NCBI GenBank assembly: GCA_027186245.1
Contig: CP114489.1
Location: 7,633,501-7,697,500, forward strand
Direction: 5' to 3'
DNA from: Coriaria nepalensis
Taxonomy: Eukaryota > Streptophyta > Magnoliopsida > Cucurbitales > Coriariaceae
Length of the DNA stretch: 64,000 nucleotides
In this document: in pieces, positions 48,601 through 58,135 of the stretch
Numbering within the stretch: position 1 is the first letter of the stretch
Layout: each line of letters begins with the position of its first letter
Translations under genes and position numbers: made by a program
The notes under the pieces: generated by a model
What the model saw: only the letters and a program-made list of their open reading frames with translations
Databases searched by the model: none
Told to the model about the DNA's origin: nothing

Positions 48601-50377
48601 ATAATCGTCCTTACTGCGGCCACTAACGAACATCATTACTGAATGTGACCATTGAATCATAAGCACCATGGTTGCTTGAATCATAAATCCCATGGCTTCA
48701 GTCAAATAATTCATGCTCACTTTTGGTTTCAGATGCACCAGGATTTTCCTTGTTTATGGCCATTCCGTACTTAGTCATGGCCGGAGTGCAAGGTTTAGAT
48801 TACTGGCTCTGATACCATGAAATATTTTAGAGAGAATAGGAATAGGAAAAGAATTATTCTGTTATTTTTCTTCACATGTTTACAGCATAACCCTAGGAAA
48901 TATATAGAATAGCAAATACTAGGAAATCCCTAAAAACTAGGAGAGAAAAAAATACAGCTTATATAAAGAAGGAAAAACATATAACTAACATATCTAAGGA
49001 AAATAAGATATTCTACATAATAACACAGTATTTCTACAAGTGTTTCAGATGATTTCTAGGTCTTGTTCTTACCCGAACATTGGGTAATGTTTGCAGACTC
49101 TGTCTCCAGATATGCCCCTTCAAATTGCTTCAGAGACAATTTTGAGAATGTTAAGAGCTCGACTTCATCATCACCATCAAGGACAGGTTCTTCTCTAACT
49201 GTTTACTCCCTATTTAGTTTTGTCATCATTAGAGGGAAAACCATTAGTATTGTGTTTTATCTGCACCCTTGGTTGTGTTCGAATTCAGACTATCTTCCAC
49301 AAAAGATGGATTCTTATAGGTAAATAAACTATTTGCTACATCCTCTAGCTTGCTATCTTCCACTTCATCTTTATTATGGCGTAAAACTATTCTTTGATGT
49401 TACTTTTACTATATTTAAGACTTATAATTCGATGCGGATATGATTGTCTCCCTTTCCACCCCAACCCCTCCAAAACAACCGAACAGTTTAAGTGTTTTGA
49501 AGAATTCGATAGGCCATTCTTTAGATTGAATGTTTTATGTAGCCATTCTTTCGATAGGCCATTCAATGTGAAAAGAATCTCCTAAAAAAAAGGGACCCTG
49601 TCCTAAGTAGCTTTGGCTACATGAGACATTTGCGACCATCCAAGTTGTGTCTCGATACTTGTGTTTGAATCAACTAATGGCCTCATACCGTAGTCTTCTA
49701 GCTTATTATCTCTGATGGAGCTTCTTTGCCGATGAATAACCCAACTACTATTCTTTCCTGCAGATTGTTCATAACATATCTCGTGCTTTAGATCTTGATG
49801 TGAGGTTGGCCAGGTTGGAGGAAAGATCAAGGCATGTACAGATCAACGACGAGAGCCTCTGTGATTCATGTCAGGCACGCCTTGGAACTAAACTGTTTGC
49901 CATGTACCCAGATGATACCATTGTTTGTTACAAGGTTTTTTATATTATCTCTGCTTCCTCTTTCAGTGCACTCAATTTATTTAAAACATTATGAGCAGTG
50001 CCTTTCTAAGTTTATTTTTTAAAAGCAGCCTCTCTTGAAGTAAGAGTAGCTATTATATTATGGAATTTACTTGTTTAGGTGTTTGTTTTGCAAATGGAAC
50101 GAGGAAATAAATCTAATGTTAAATCAAACTAAACCTCTTGGCTTGACAAAGAAGTGCTAGCACAGGGGTTTCCAAATGTGTTACTTTAGTATATCAATAA
50201 AATGAGATTTTAATTCTCTTTTTTTCAATTATGGTATGGTATTTGAATTTTGAAATTGGTTATTGAGACGTGGGTTTTCTTGTGCAGTGTTACCGTCGTC
50301 AGGGTGAGTCCACTTCAGTCAGTGGTCGTAACTTTGAACAAGATATCCTGTTTAAACCGGGTTGGCTTGTTATCTGA
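32467..50377 (+). CDS. VPS3: VPS3-like CORVET tethering subunit (TGFBRAP1/VPS39 family)
   Basis: This is the plant homologue of Vps3/TGFBRAP1, the CORVET subunit that with the Vps-C core tethers endosomal vesicles for transport to the vacuole and binds Rab5-type GTPases. I read 14 exons: 32467-33609, 36195-36470, 36882-37078, 37311-37452, 37996-38268, 38368-38440, 40277-40325, 41623-41911, 42187-42242, 43107-43175, 43831-43942, 49097-49186, 49764-49934, 50288-50377. Every junction keeps frame with GT-AG sites, giving 1,009 residues plus a TGA, close to the family length of about 1,000. An N-terminal CNH beta-propeller is followed by helical clathrin-like repeats and a C-terminal CxxC...CxxC finger. 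VPS39 is the close alternative; the layout and end (FKPGWLVI) fit VPS3 better. It appears intact despite a 5.2-kb intron with a copia insertion. Confidence 0.94.
33610..36194. other. VPS3 intron 1 with LINE fragment
   Basis: A 2.6-kb intron. Apart from the LINE fragment (34955-35520) it is plain AT-rich DNA in which I recognise no gene. Short open frames are unsupported. Confidence 0.6.
34955..35520 (+). mobile_element. LINE (non-LTR) reverse transcriptase fragment in VPS3 intron 1
   Basis: The plus strand reads in shifting frames as the middle of a plant LINE reverse transcriptase: MPRKAVGPDDISIEVWKCLG, RLFNKILDIRKMPESWRHS, KNQFGFMP, an AIFLIKQLIEKHKEKQ segment, LHMVFIDLEKAYDRVHRELI (the catalytic FxD-type block) and EFPITIGLH...STLSPYLF. 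A block of about 22 residues before NQFGF is missing, and there are stops. The fragment ends abruptly at about 35520. Confidence 0.88.
38414..38523. repeat. 19-bp direct duplication of the exon 6 end plus CT microsatellite
   Basis: The 19-base AAAAGCGATCGGATCAGCT occurs at 38414-38432, inside the coding exon, and again exactly at 38505-38523 in the following intron. Between them lies a (CT)n run (about 38454-38474), and a CTCTCTCAAAAG segment occurs twice. Confidence 0.9.
38441..40276. other. VPS3 intron 6, with local duplication and a possible copia primer-site relic
   Basis: A 1.8-kb intron. It starts with a CT-repeat and a partial duplication of exon 6 (38505-38523). At about 39645-39672 the text CTTGGTTTTGATACCATG resembles the minus-strand LTR/primer-site junction of copia elements (TGGTATCA...), and TTGGTTT/AAACCAA arms form a hairpin. 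No coding domains remain. Confidence 0.45.
40326..41622. other. VPS3 intron 7, no gene seen
   Basis: A 1.3-kb AT-rich intron. Nothing recognisable was found in either strand. Confidence 0.55.
42604..42930 (+). mobile_element. LINE reverse transcriptase C-terminal fragment in VPS3 intron 9
   Basis: On the plus strand a broken reading gives KLDWRRCQSK, LIAIKYNEVLECEVFRYLGS and IIQKNGNIRDD. The ECEVFRYLGSIIQKNGNI block is the conserved late part of plant LINE reverse transcriptase. It picks up further along the protein than the intron 1 fragment, on the same strand. Confidence 0.8.
43176..43830. other. VPS3 intron 10, no gene seen
   Basis: A 655-bp intron with a short (CT)n run near 43205. Its donor GTCGGT is weak, but it is the only one that keeps the frame (M-Q-L-L-D-M across the junction). 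Confidence 0.6.
44312..44376 (-). repeat. Truncated 3' LTR of intron-11 copia element
   Basis: On the minus strand TGTAGAAATATTGTG... follows the polypurine tract and matches the 5' LTR over about 65 bp, with one 4-base insertion and few substitutions. Homology stops where an (AT)n run (about 44293-44317) begins, and about 155 bp of LTR are missing. Confidence 0.85.
44407..45900 (-). pseudogene. copia reverse transcriptase and RNase H, catalytic residue changed
   Basis: The longest intact piece (44825-45427) reads KKVGYSQCLTDHTLFIKHS, IIVYVDGIIMAGDHEEE, LKYFLRMETTWSNKGIVVSQ and TRPDIDYSISVVSQFMNTPT. The usual YVDD is YVDG, which removes a catalytic aspartate. RNase H (44407-44631) keeps MFCDNLATISIAKN and KHVEIDRHFIKEKI. 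Confidence 0.88.
45900..47625 (-). pseudogene. copia integrase region, broken
   Basis: Minus-strand pieces: the pre-integrase block VMLWHYFLGHPNFMYLQQLF (about 47225-47290), a core with MIHSDVWGPSKI and FIDDHTRVSWIFFMKEKSEI (46941-47129), CVDTPQQNGVAERKNRHLLE (about 46800-46860), AAYLINRMPSHVLKFQTPCQ (about 46670-46730) and a linker with a proline/serine-rich run (46115-46351). Frameshifts separate them. Confidence 0.85.
47629..48780 (-). pseudogene. copia gag and protease start, broken
   Basis: On the minus strand gag begins near 48779 (MTKYGMAINKENPG) and soon meets stops. Later pieces give RRIYKFLLGLNKDLDEVCSR (48246 down) and the zinc knuckle WCDHCKRSGHTKENC (C-x2-C-x4-H-x4-C, about 47950-47995). 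The protease motif SIVDSGASDHIIGD lies at about 47655-47697 with its catalytic Asp intact. Confidence 0.88.
48817..49038 (-). repeat. 5' LTR of intron-11 copia element
   Basis: This is 222 bp, TGTAGAAATACTGTG...ATATTTCA on the minus strand, containing a TTATATAA-type box (about 48960). The adjacent 13 bases TGGTATCAGAGCC match the initiator methionine tRNA 3' end used as primer by most plant copia elements. Confidence 0.9.
49187..49763. other. VPS3 intron 12, no gene seen
   Basis: A 577-bp intron with a short direct duplication of TTCGATAGGCCATTC (about 49507-49521 and 49551-49565). No coding sequence. Confidence 0.6.
49764..50377 (+). other. VPS3: C-terminal VPS39-type zinc-finger exons of VPS3-like gene
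   Basis: Exons 13-14 encode the VPS39 domain 2 end: HNISRALDLDVRLARLEERS, then the finger CDSCQARLGTKLFAMYPDD with the second CxxC pair, C-Y-K-C, split across intron 13. The protein closes with FKPGWLVI and TGA at 50375-50377. Four cysteines spaced as two CxxC pairs suggest a zinc-stabilised fold used to contact the Vps-C core; the role is known for the family, not shown here. Confidence 0.85.
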
Positions 50378-51400
50378 TGAATTGTAGAAAGTTGAGGTCT
50401 AATTTTGTAAGCTCAAGCAGGCCATGTTTCCATTAGTTATGACTATTCTTTGTAACCCCAAAAAGGATATAAGTAATTACTCTTTCGGAAGTCGTCTTGA
50501 TGAAACAAAGTCACAAAATAGGTAGAATCCTTTGTATGTATAATTAATAATATAGTTGAATGCTTGGGGATGTGCAAAATTATGGTAGTCTCATTAGCTT
50601 TTGATAAATGATGTCATCCAGGCTTAATATCTATCAAGTGGAATTCCTATATTGTTTCATTTTAGGAACACTAAGTAGATTAGTGTTGGGCAAAAATTCC
50701 TGTCCTGGTACTGATTTAAAATCTTGATAAGGCATGGGTATAGGTACCGATTCTGGCCCCTACCCTAGAGATTAGGGCGGGATGAATTTTGAAAGATGAC
50801 ATCATATTGTATATATATTGTCGTTAATTTTTATATATTTATGTTATATTTTTTTGTAAAATTAGTTGTTTGATGTGTTTAGTGAGTATTTTATCGGTAA
50901 TTGAATTGAAGTTATTTTTGAGAAGTTTTAAGGTGAAAAAGATTAAAAGAGAAGTTGATAGGTATGGAAATAATTAAGAATTGGCCGCATGCAAGAAGAG
51001 GAAATAAATAAATAACCGCCCAATTGAAAGAAGTGGAGTGTGCTAGCAAACAAAAGCATTGAAGCAAAATGAAAAGAAAGAAAGAAAGAAAGAGGCCCGC
51101 GTGAAAGAGAATGCGAAATTGAAATTCATGCGTCGATTGGAATTGAAGAAAAGCCCAGGGAAAGAGAAAAAGAGAAAGGAGAGTATTTTCAATTCACCTA
51201 GGATTTGGTAGAGGATTTCGTGTTCCTCGATAAATAGGGCAGTAGGTCAGCGTGCGAGGGGAAGAAGTTGGCAGAGGAAGGATGCGATGGTATCTGAATT
51301 TATTAGTGCAGCATTAAAGTTCAAAGATTTAGGAAGATTTTCTATTTTTTGTATTATTGGCACTTTTTATTTTGAAAAAGTTATTTGTGATCTTGGAGCT
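50378..51400 (+). other. VPS3 downstream region and AT/GA-rich spacer
   Basis: The 3' UTR of VPS3 must lie in the first few hundred bases; a single poly(A) site cannot be fixed. Beyond it, purine-rich DNA with an AAAG run (about 51070-51092) and a CGATAAATAGGGC segment (about 51230) resembles an LTR promoter region. This would fit a 5' part for the gypsy-like relic near 53600, but no LTR ends were found. Confidence 0.35.
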
Positions 51401-51429
51401 AGTTATTAAGAATTCATGTATATAATATA

Positions 51430-52880
51430 GGAAAAGTAATAATTTATAATTTTCGGATCATATTTTAATTATAATATAATTTTTTATAATAAAATTGATT
51501 ATATAATAATTATATATATAATTAATTTATAAAAAATACAGTTAAATCTCATATAATTAAATTAAATTTTAAGTTAAATGGTTAGTTTAACTTGATAAGC
51601 AAACTACTTAAAATCCCTCTTGCAATCCAATTGTAAGGAAGAGAAAAGATACCCACATGTTCATCCTCTAACTATACTCCATATGATCTGGTTCACTTAA
51701 TTAATTTTCTACCTACAAATTCAACTCATGAATTAAAAGGTTCGGAGGAAAAAAAAAGAGAAAATTCCTCTCTTTCTCACTCTAGATTTTAGCCAAGAGA
51801 AGGCAATTAATCTTAAGATTTTGGGCCACCCTAATGGTCAATTTATAATGTACCATTTAACTCTAAGGATTTCTTAATTATATTAGGTTTTTTTGTAGCA
51901 ATAAATTTCTTAACAAATTAAAGAAATAATGGGTCAAACCCATAAACACATTATTGGCCATACCATAGGCACATGGATATTAATCAACCTTTTGATTAAT
52001 CCGACCCATGAAAAATCCAATCTACAATTATGTCCACTATTCCTTTAATATCGAATTGTTAATATAAACCTTTTGAACCATTTTATAATTAAATAAAAGT
52101 TCCTTTGTAATTTATAAATTTTTAATTAAATTAATGGCACATTTAGCCATGTAGCAATATTGCATGACATTAGATTTATAAAACTAATAATTATTATTTT
52201 ACCCCTATAATCAAATTATAAGTCAAATTACTATTTTACCCTTAAATGGAAACACTCAGTTTTTTCCTTTTTCTCCGATTAATCTTAACTGAGTTACTAT
52301 TGAATCTTATGTATGGTACTGATTAAGTTCTATATCATACTTGTGGGAAATTTCATAACACTTTTATGATTTTATTTAATTTATAATGAAATTCGTTTAA
52401 TTTAAAATACATTTTAAATTAAGCAGTTAATTTAATCATCTCATGATTAAATAACCTAAAACTCCAAGTTAAGATTAACTCTACTAAAGTGTTAAAACTA
52501 TCTGAGAGATAAGAAGTACCATCTTCTAAAACAACCTCATGTGACTAATATATTTATAATAAATGATCATTCCATTTTGTCAGTATCCCGACTCGTCCTA
52601 GGGCATAGTTTGACTGTGAAACCCTAATAGACAAATCATGAGCCATTATATTTTTATTGAATATCGATAATTAGATTTATAGAAACACTTTTTATATCAT
52701 ATTATTTTGGAAAGATTTCTTATTAAATAAAGAATATAATTTATAATATCTATTTTCAAATAGATAGATAGATTTTCTCTTGATCACTCACAACCTTCAC
52801 ATACATTATTTCATACTCAACGGTTTGAAAGTGTATCCCCATCAAGCAAATAAATTTTGGACCCGATGGGGCAAATAACT
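51430..52880 (-). repeat. LTR-like repeat, left copy of its 3' part, inverted
   Basis: This segment is the reverse complement of most of 59780-61200. Matching landmarks include CCCGACTCGTCCTAGG (52587) against the reverse of CCTCAGGACGAGTCGGG (about 60091), and CTCTTGCAATCCAATTG (about 51617) against AATTTGGATTGCAAGAG (about 61067). Many substitutions show age. No coding sequence is seen. Confidence 0.8.
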
Positions 52881-52899
52881 TTATGTGATACTATCTTTA

Positions 52900-53340
52900 T
52901 GCAGATATTAGCAAGACAATGATTATTCTTATTTGTTGTCATTTATGAAAGTTAGTTACTATGTATCATATTTATTCATTTTTTTGGAATTAATATATTA
53001 TATTCTATAAATATATATATCAAGATAAAGTCTAGTGTCTTAAGTTATATTCTTTGGAGACCATGATAGAAATCATGCTAATTGAGACTCAAGTTACTTA
53101 AAGCTTAAGATACAAACTATTCGTTGTCATAAGATCTCAAAAATGGACATTGATGATCTGGATACAAAATCACATAGTTCATCACCTAAAATATATAGGG
53201 TGGCCGATCTCATGGTCATTGTCTTAATGAAACATCATAATGATTATGCGAGTGCTTAGTAGAGAATAAGGGTACCAAACATAACTTAGATAATTCTCAA
53301 TAGTAATTAATACTAACTGTAATGAGAATTTTTAAAAAAA
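52900..53340 (+). repeat. LTR-like repeat, left copy of its 5' part, direct
   Basis: This segment matches 59320-59760 in the same orientation (shared landmarks GGAGACCATGATAGA/AGAGACCATGATAAA, ATCACATAGTTCATCACCTAA and the CTTAGTAGAGA block). In the right copy this text precedes, in the same orientation, the segment that is inverted on the left. Confidence 0.8.
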
Positions 53341-53599
53341 AAAAGCTTTTTTAAATGCATTTTGAGTAGTTTTTAAAAGCAAAACTTTATTTTATCAACA
53401 GAGTTGTAAAGATTATCAAATTATATATAGATATAATCTTATGTTTAAGTTAATACCGCTATCGAGATTTATGGAAATAGAGTTTTTAGAAAGTTTCAAA
53501 TTTCTCCATATTTTCACTAAGAGGTTTCCGAGTAATAGGTAATGCCATTACTGGTTATATTTAAGTTATTAATAAAGGGAATAACCTTAGTTTGCAAAG

Positions 53600-54450
53600 G
53601 TATTTCCTTAAGTAATATAGCCAGTAGGAGAGGATCGTTATAGGCCATTCTTAGCTACTACTGTTGGAGCTTTCATTGATGTGAAGACTGAGAAGTTGGC
53701 TCTCAAAGTTGGAGAGTGCAATGACAATAGCTCATTGTCTTCTTGGAGCACATAAGAGCATAGTTCATTTTAAAAAGTTAGGAACAAGCTCTTCTATATC
53801 CATACCGCCTCGTAAATAACCTTCTTAAGTATGTGAGAAAGTCAAGCTAACGATTTTAAATAAATGATCTTGGAAGATAGCCCGAGCTTTCTTTTTCAAA
53901 TTTTCAAATTTTTTTTCTTTATTTTATTTTTTATTTCGTATTAATTAATATGATTTTCTTTCTTTCTTTTTTATTTTCGGATTTCATTCAAAAATATAAA
54001 AAAAAAGAAATATTGCGGGACACTATCATTACAACACAAATAGTTTAAAAGACAACCAGTAGCAGCAGTTCAACGCCCCTGCTTCCAAGTGTCCGCATTT
54101 TAGTGTCATAATTCAGGAGAGTTTTCTTACTCTCTAGTGTCCGAAACTCCGTGGGTGGCGTAGCTACCGAAATTAATGTCTCGAATGGTGCACCAACCCT
54201 TTGAATCCGGTACCAACGGGTATCATCCCCCCTAGAAACAGGTTCACGAATACCATCAATATCTACCGGAGGGGCAGCAATGAAAGCGATATAAATAGTA
54301 ATAATAATTGAAGTAATATAGAATTACTATAATAAAAATTTATTTCTTACTCTCTAGTGTCCGAAACTCTATGATATATTTCATATTTCTTTATATTGGG
54401 GACAATGTGTGATTTAGGTTTGGGGGTATAGGTGTAGAATTGTAGTTTTT
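53600..54450 (+). mobile_element. Ty3/gypsy relic (protease plus post-pol noncoding region)
   Basis: At about 53625-53720 the translation reads RPFLATTVGAFIDVKTEKLA then LKVGE. This is the conserved RPFLATAGA-type end of gypsy (Athila/TAT-like) protease. About 100 bp later GTCAAGCTAACGATTTTAAA and, further on, TTGGGGACAATGTG...GTTTGGGGGTATAGG are the conserved noncoding motifs that normally follow integrase in Athila-like elements. Reverse transcriptase, RNase H and integrase are missing. Confidence 0.65.
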
Positions 54451-55960
54451 ATTTATTTTTAATTTATTTTACTTTTTTATGCTCGATTTGTAAATTTGAG
54501 GATTGGTTTTTTTTTTCTTTCTTAAAGAAGACTTATATGCTATGTTATAATCATATGTTCTTTACTAAAGTATTGTCATGAAAGTTATGCATCATAAATG
54601 TTGCACTCACACTACCATGCTCCTTGTGTTTTGGTGAACAATGTACTGTACTCGAATGACCATAGAAGAATAGAGGTTCCACTAAGGCCAACAACACAAC
54701 ACAACAACACAACACAACAACCACAAAAGCCACCTCAAAGGTACAACACCATTCTCTTGGCCTAAAGTCTTGGATCGATCCTTCAATTGATTATTTTATT
54801 GTTCCATAGGTGCTCTGCTTGCGTGATTATTCAAATATTACTGGTACTCAAACCTCCACCATCCACAAATTGCTTAGCAATCTTATTTTTATTCGATGTT
54901 CAGTAGATTTAGTATCCAAAACTAATATAATCCATTAACTATTCTATACTGTTTCTTTCGCTTTATAATTAATTCAAATCCATTTTTGTTATGGTATATG
55001 TTGTTATTATTTTAGTATAATGTCTCCATTTATTTTATATATTTTATTTAATGCTATTTAATTTATGTACTCTATTTTATATTGTTTTTAATTTAATACA
55101 TACTTTATTTATCCACCCTTAATATACCTGCATTTTATTGTATAATCTTTAATTTACTAGTAATTTATATTATTGCAATTTAAATTATCATTTTTTCAAA
55201 ATATCTTTATTTCTGACATACCCACATACTATATTATATTAGATGATAGATAGATCGATTAATTTCCCGAAGATCGCATGTTCGCCAAATTTGTATTATT
55301 ACAGTTTCCTATGTTGTTTCATGATTTTCTTTGCTCTTGCAGGCCATGTTGTATCTAATATTAGTTCTAATCAGAGTGTTGTTCTGTGCAAGCATCCTAC
55401 TTGAATGTGGTATGACTTGTGCTCAAGCGGAGAGTTTTTGGAGATTTTTTCCACAAGGGTCATGTGTATACCATGAAGACAATCTCCTTTGCAATTCGTG
55501 GTAAATTGGTAGTCCATAAGTTTCTTTATCTGTTCAAATTTGAATACTTCATAGGGCTTGTTAGTTTGGGTAAGTTATAATTTAATTCCTTGCGTTTTTT
55601 AAATCATTTTTCAATCAAACTTCTTCTACATGCAATTCATTGTTTTTTACTATAAAACATAAGTATATAACTAGATTATCAAAAAAACTTAGAAATACAT
55701 TAATGCATTAATTGTATGTAGCATTTACCTTATTCTTGCTTGATATGAATACATTAAAAGTATTCAAGGATTTGAAGTGCCTAAATTCATTGAGGTTAGT
55801 TTTTGATGTTTTTAACTGAAGGTAAATTTGTGTTGATATTTCTTGAAATACATATAATTTAGATATATTTTCTCACAAACCTATATTTATAGTTTATTAC
55901 GTCTTGCAACGAGCATTGATTAGGAGCAAACCGAAAATGCACCCACCCAACAATGCAACT
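54440..55960. other. AT-rich spacer, no gene seen
   Basis: Contains an AACAC/ACAAC simple repeat (about 54690-54722) and otherwise AT-rich DNA. A segment at 55340-55510 is less AT-rich and could be exon-derived, but I recognise no family. Confidence 0.4.
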
Positions 55961-55969
55961 TTCTGTTCT

Positions 55970-56375
55970 ACTGAACGAAGATGGGCTTTGCAATTCTTTC
56001 TCCTGGAGCAATTGTCTGGAGAATAAATTTTATCTTCTCTTCAAATGGCATTGGACCAACCAAAGTTTGTCTTGGATGCAATTCAAAGGTCTTTTTCTCA
56101 AAACTGGAAAAACAGCGAACTAGGATCCGAACTGAGCCTTGCAACTAATTGTGTTATCTTATTAGAGAAACTTATGAGAATCTCACCAAACATTGACACT
56201 TATTAGCTATTTTTTATCTTTATCTTTTTTGTGTACATTAAATTTGTGTGTATTATTGTTTGTTTACTTATTATTTGTCGATTATTTTTCATTAATTTTC
56301 CTTAACAAGTCAAAATATCATTCTTGCTGTTTAGGTCAAAAGGAGAGGCGCAAATTATGTTCCCGATTGGTGAGA
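55970..56375 (+). pseudogene. FRIGIDA-like (FRL) gene fragment, probable pseudogene
   Basis: From 56045 to 56205 one frame reads ALDQPKFVLDAIQRSF and TNCVILLEKLMRISPNI, resembling the DPAKLVLDAI ... LLLEQLMRISP core of FRIGIDA-like proteins, which act in flowering-time and developmental control. Just upstream, DGLCN-type text (55980) in another frame fits the DGxGLCNF segment of the same family. After a possible intron, VKRRGANYVPDW (about 56335-56370) resembles the VKEEAMKLAxDW block. Frame shifts and a stop at 56203 indicate a pseudogene. The family match is from memory of motifs and moderate in strength. Confidence 0.5.
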
Positions 56376-57455
56376 ATTTTTTATGATTTGAAGAATGGAA
56401 AAGACTAAAAGGTGAAAAAATCAATAATTGTCTACTACTTATTACTCCCCTTTTTGCTCATTTGTCTGATAATTCTTTGAGTCCTTTTTATTATGAGTTT
56501 TGCGAATTCTAGATTTCTTGGATGGAAAAGTTTGTTCTGAGGGGAACTGAAACTGAGATTACTGCTTCTGTACTTATGGTTCCTCCCACGACTGCTGGAC
56601 TTGGAGGCTTTGAGGTATCCAGAGGTGTTAACCTGTGCTGCCTTAAATATTTGGATTCTCCATGGATCTGATATATATATATATATATATATAATTTCAT
56701 TCTACGTAAGAAAACCCATAATTTATTGTTGCATATGAAATATTAATGCTTCTTTGTATTCATTACATAATCGAAATCTTAATTTGCTTTTCATTTTTAT
56801 CATGCAAATGTCTATTGTGTAACAACACATAACATGTTCGATGTATGCCAAAGAGAGAAGATGATATTATTTTCTTCTCTGTAAATACAGTTGTGAAAGG
56901 TATAAAGTATACCCAAGGCCATGAATGAGCGAAATCGACAAAAAAGCAGCCACCAAAAGGATCGAATTACAGACCATACTCATGATTACTTAGGAGATAT
57001 TGTATACGTTTAATTGTCTGACGTTGGAACCACTATAACATGAGGAAATAGTATTAGCGCCATAGAAAGTGTATTTTCTATTGTTGTAATGCAACTATTT
57101 GCCAACTCGACATTAATTGATTACAAAGTCTTATACTGAAACATAATATTTGTTTCATGTTTATGATATTGTAAAATTTCTCTCTTACTACAGACAATAA
57201 TAATTTTCAGTGTTTAGAAATACCATCTTTAACATTTTATGTACTTAGATATATATATCTTCCTTTTTATTTTCAATTCTTCTTTATATATGATATATGA
57301 TACATTCGAACCTCGATAAAATAACTCCTAAACTTTTGCGTGCATTGCATGAGGTTGAAAGCTAGTATGATATATGATATCATACATACGAAATAATTAT
57401 AATCATGTCACTAACTTGAAATAGGAGTATGGAATAAGAAAAAGGTATATATTAT
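56376..57455. other. AT-rich spacer, no gene seen
   Basis: Includes an (AT)n run (about 56670-56692) and a short Helitron-like end (GCGTGCATTGCATGAGGTT then CTAGT at 57362-57366). A short open stretch at 56517-56640 could be a further decayed exon of the FRL-like fragment, but it lacks a family motif. Confidence 0.4.
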
Positions 57456-57561
57456 CGTATCATATTATATATTATAAAAGTTGTGCTTAGACTTGTGATG
57501 CTGCTACGTGTCATCTTTCATATTCTTATAGCATGTCATGTATCAAAAAATTACACTTCCT

Positions 57562-57775
57562 ACCTAAATTACCCTTATCAATAATTAATTCAAATTTAAT
57601 TGAAAAATTACCATTAATAGACAGAGTAAATAGAAGATGAAAGGGCTAAATATATGTGCCTAAATTACCCTTATCCATAATTAAATTTGAATTTAGTGAA
57701 AAAATTGCTATTAATTGACAGAATAAATGGAAGAATGGAAAAATGGAAGATGATAGGGCTAAACATATGAGGAAA
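57562..57775. repeat. Imperfect tandem duplication, about 100 bp
   Basis: CCTAAATTACCCTTATC...GGGCTAAATATATG (about 57562-57655) is followed by a second copy CCTAAATTACCCTTATCC...GGGCTAAACATATG (about 57659-57772). The second copy has an extra AATGGAAAAATGGAAG insertion. Confidence 0.8.
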
Positions 57776-57918
57776 ATTATGTCATCTACTTGCCCTTACC
57801 TATCTCTTCATTAGAAATTAGAAAATTAATAAAATTATTTATGAGGACAATTAATTTTAATTATTTATGGTTATTATTAAACTATAATTAAAAAAAATAA
57901 AAAAAAATTGAAAAGAGA

Positions 57919-58135
57919 ATAGTTTTTAGACAATTAATTTATGTGGTTTATGTTTTAAATTTGATATATGATGCTATAAATATAATGAGGCATGAAAGAA
58001 TTTCATAAACACTATAAATAATATTTATAAATTTTAGACAAATAATTATGTGGATTATATTTTAAATTTGATATATGATGCAAAATATCATCAGCATGAA
58101 AGAAATTCATAAATACTATTAAGAATATTTATATG
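57919..58135. repeat. Imperfect tandem duplication, about 110 bp
   Basis: TTTTTAGACAATTAATTTATGTGG...GAATTTCATAAACACTATAAA (about 57922-58020) is repeated as TTTTAGACAAATAATTATGTGG...GAAATTCATAAATACTATTAA (about 58033-58122). Confidence 0.8.

Larger units (their letters stand above)
44312..49038 (-). mobile_element. Ty1/copia retrotransposon in VPS3 intron 11, antisense
   Basis: A nearly full-length copia element on the minus strand, opposite to the host gene. Order: 5' LTR (49038-48817), tRNA-iMet primer site TGGTATCAGAGCC directly after it (48816-48804), gag, protease, integrase, reverse transcriptase, RNase H, polypurine tract GAGGGGAAA, then a 3' LTR cut off after about 65 bp. All domains are interrupted by stops, and the catalytic YVDD of reverse transcriptase reads YVDG, so it is dead. 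The target duplication is lost with the missing LTR part. Confidence 0.94.

Noticed and set aside
48804..48816. tRNA gene signal (TGGTATCAGAGCC)
   Set aside because: It is the 13-base retroelement primer site complementary to a tRNA end, not a tRNA gene.
32467..50377. VPS39 in place of VPS3 as the gene name
   Set aside because: The two are related, but the first-exon CNH start, exon layout and the C-terminal CYRRQGESTS...KPGWLVI end fit plant VPS3 better; VPS39 stays a lesser possibility.
54551..54733. 60-codon minus-strand frame with a hydrophobic start
   Set aside because: It is generated by the AACAC/ACAAC simple repeat and lacks any family motif.
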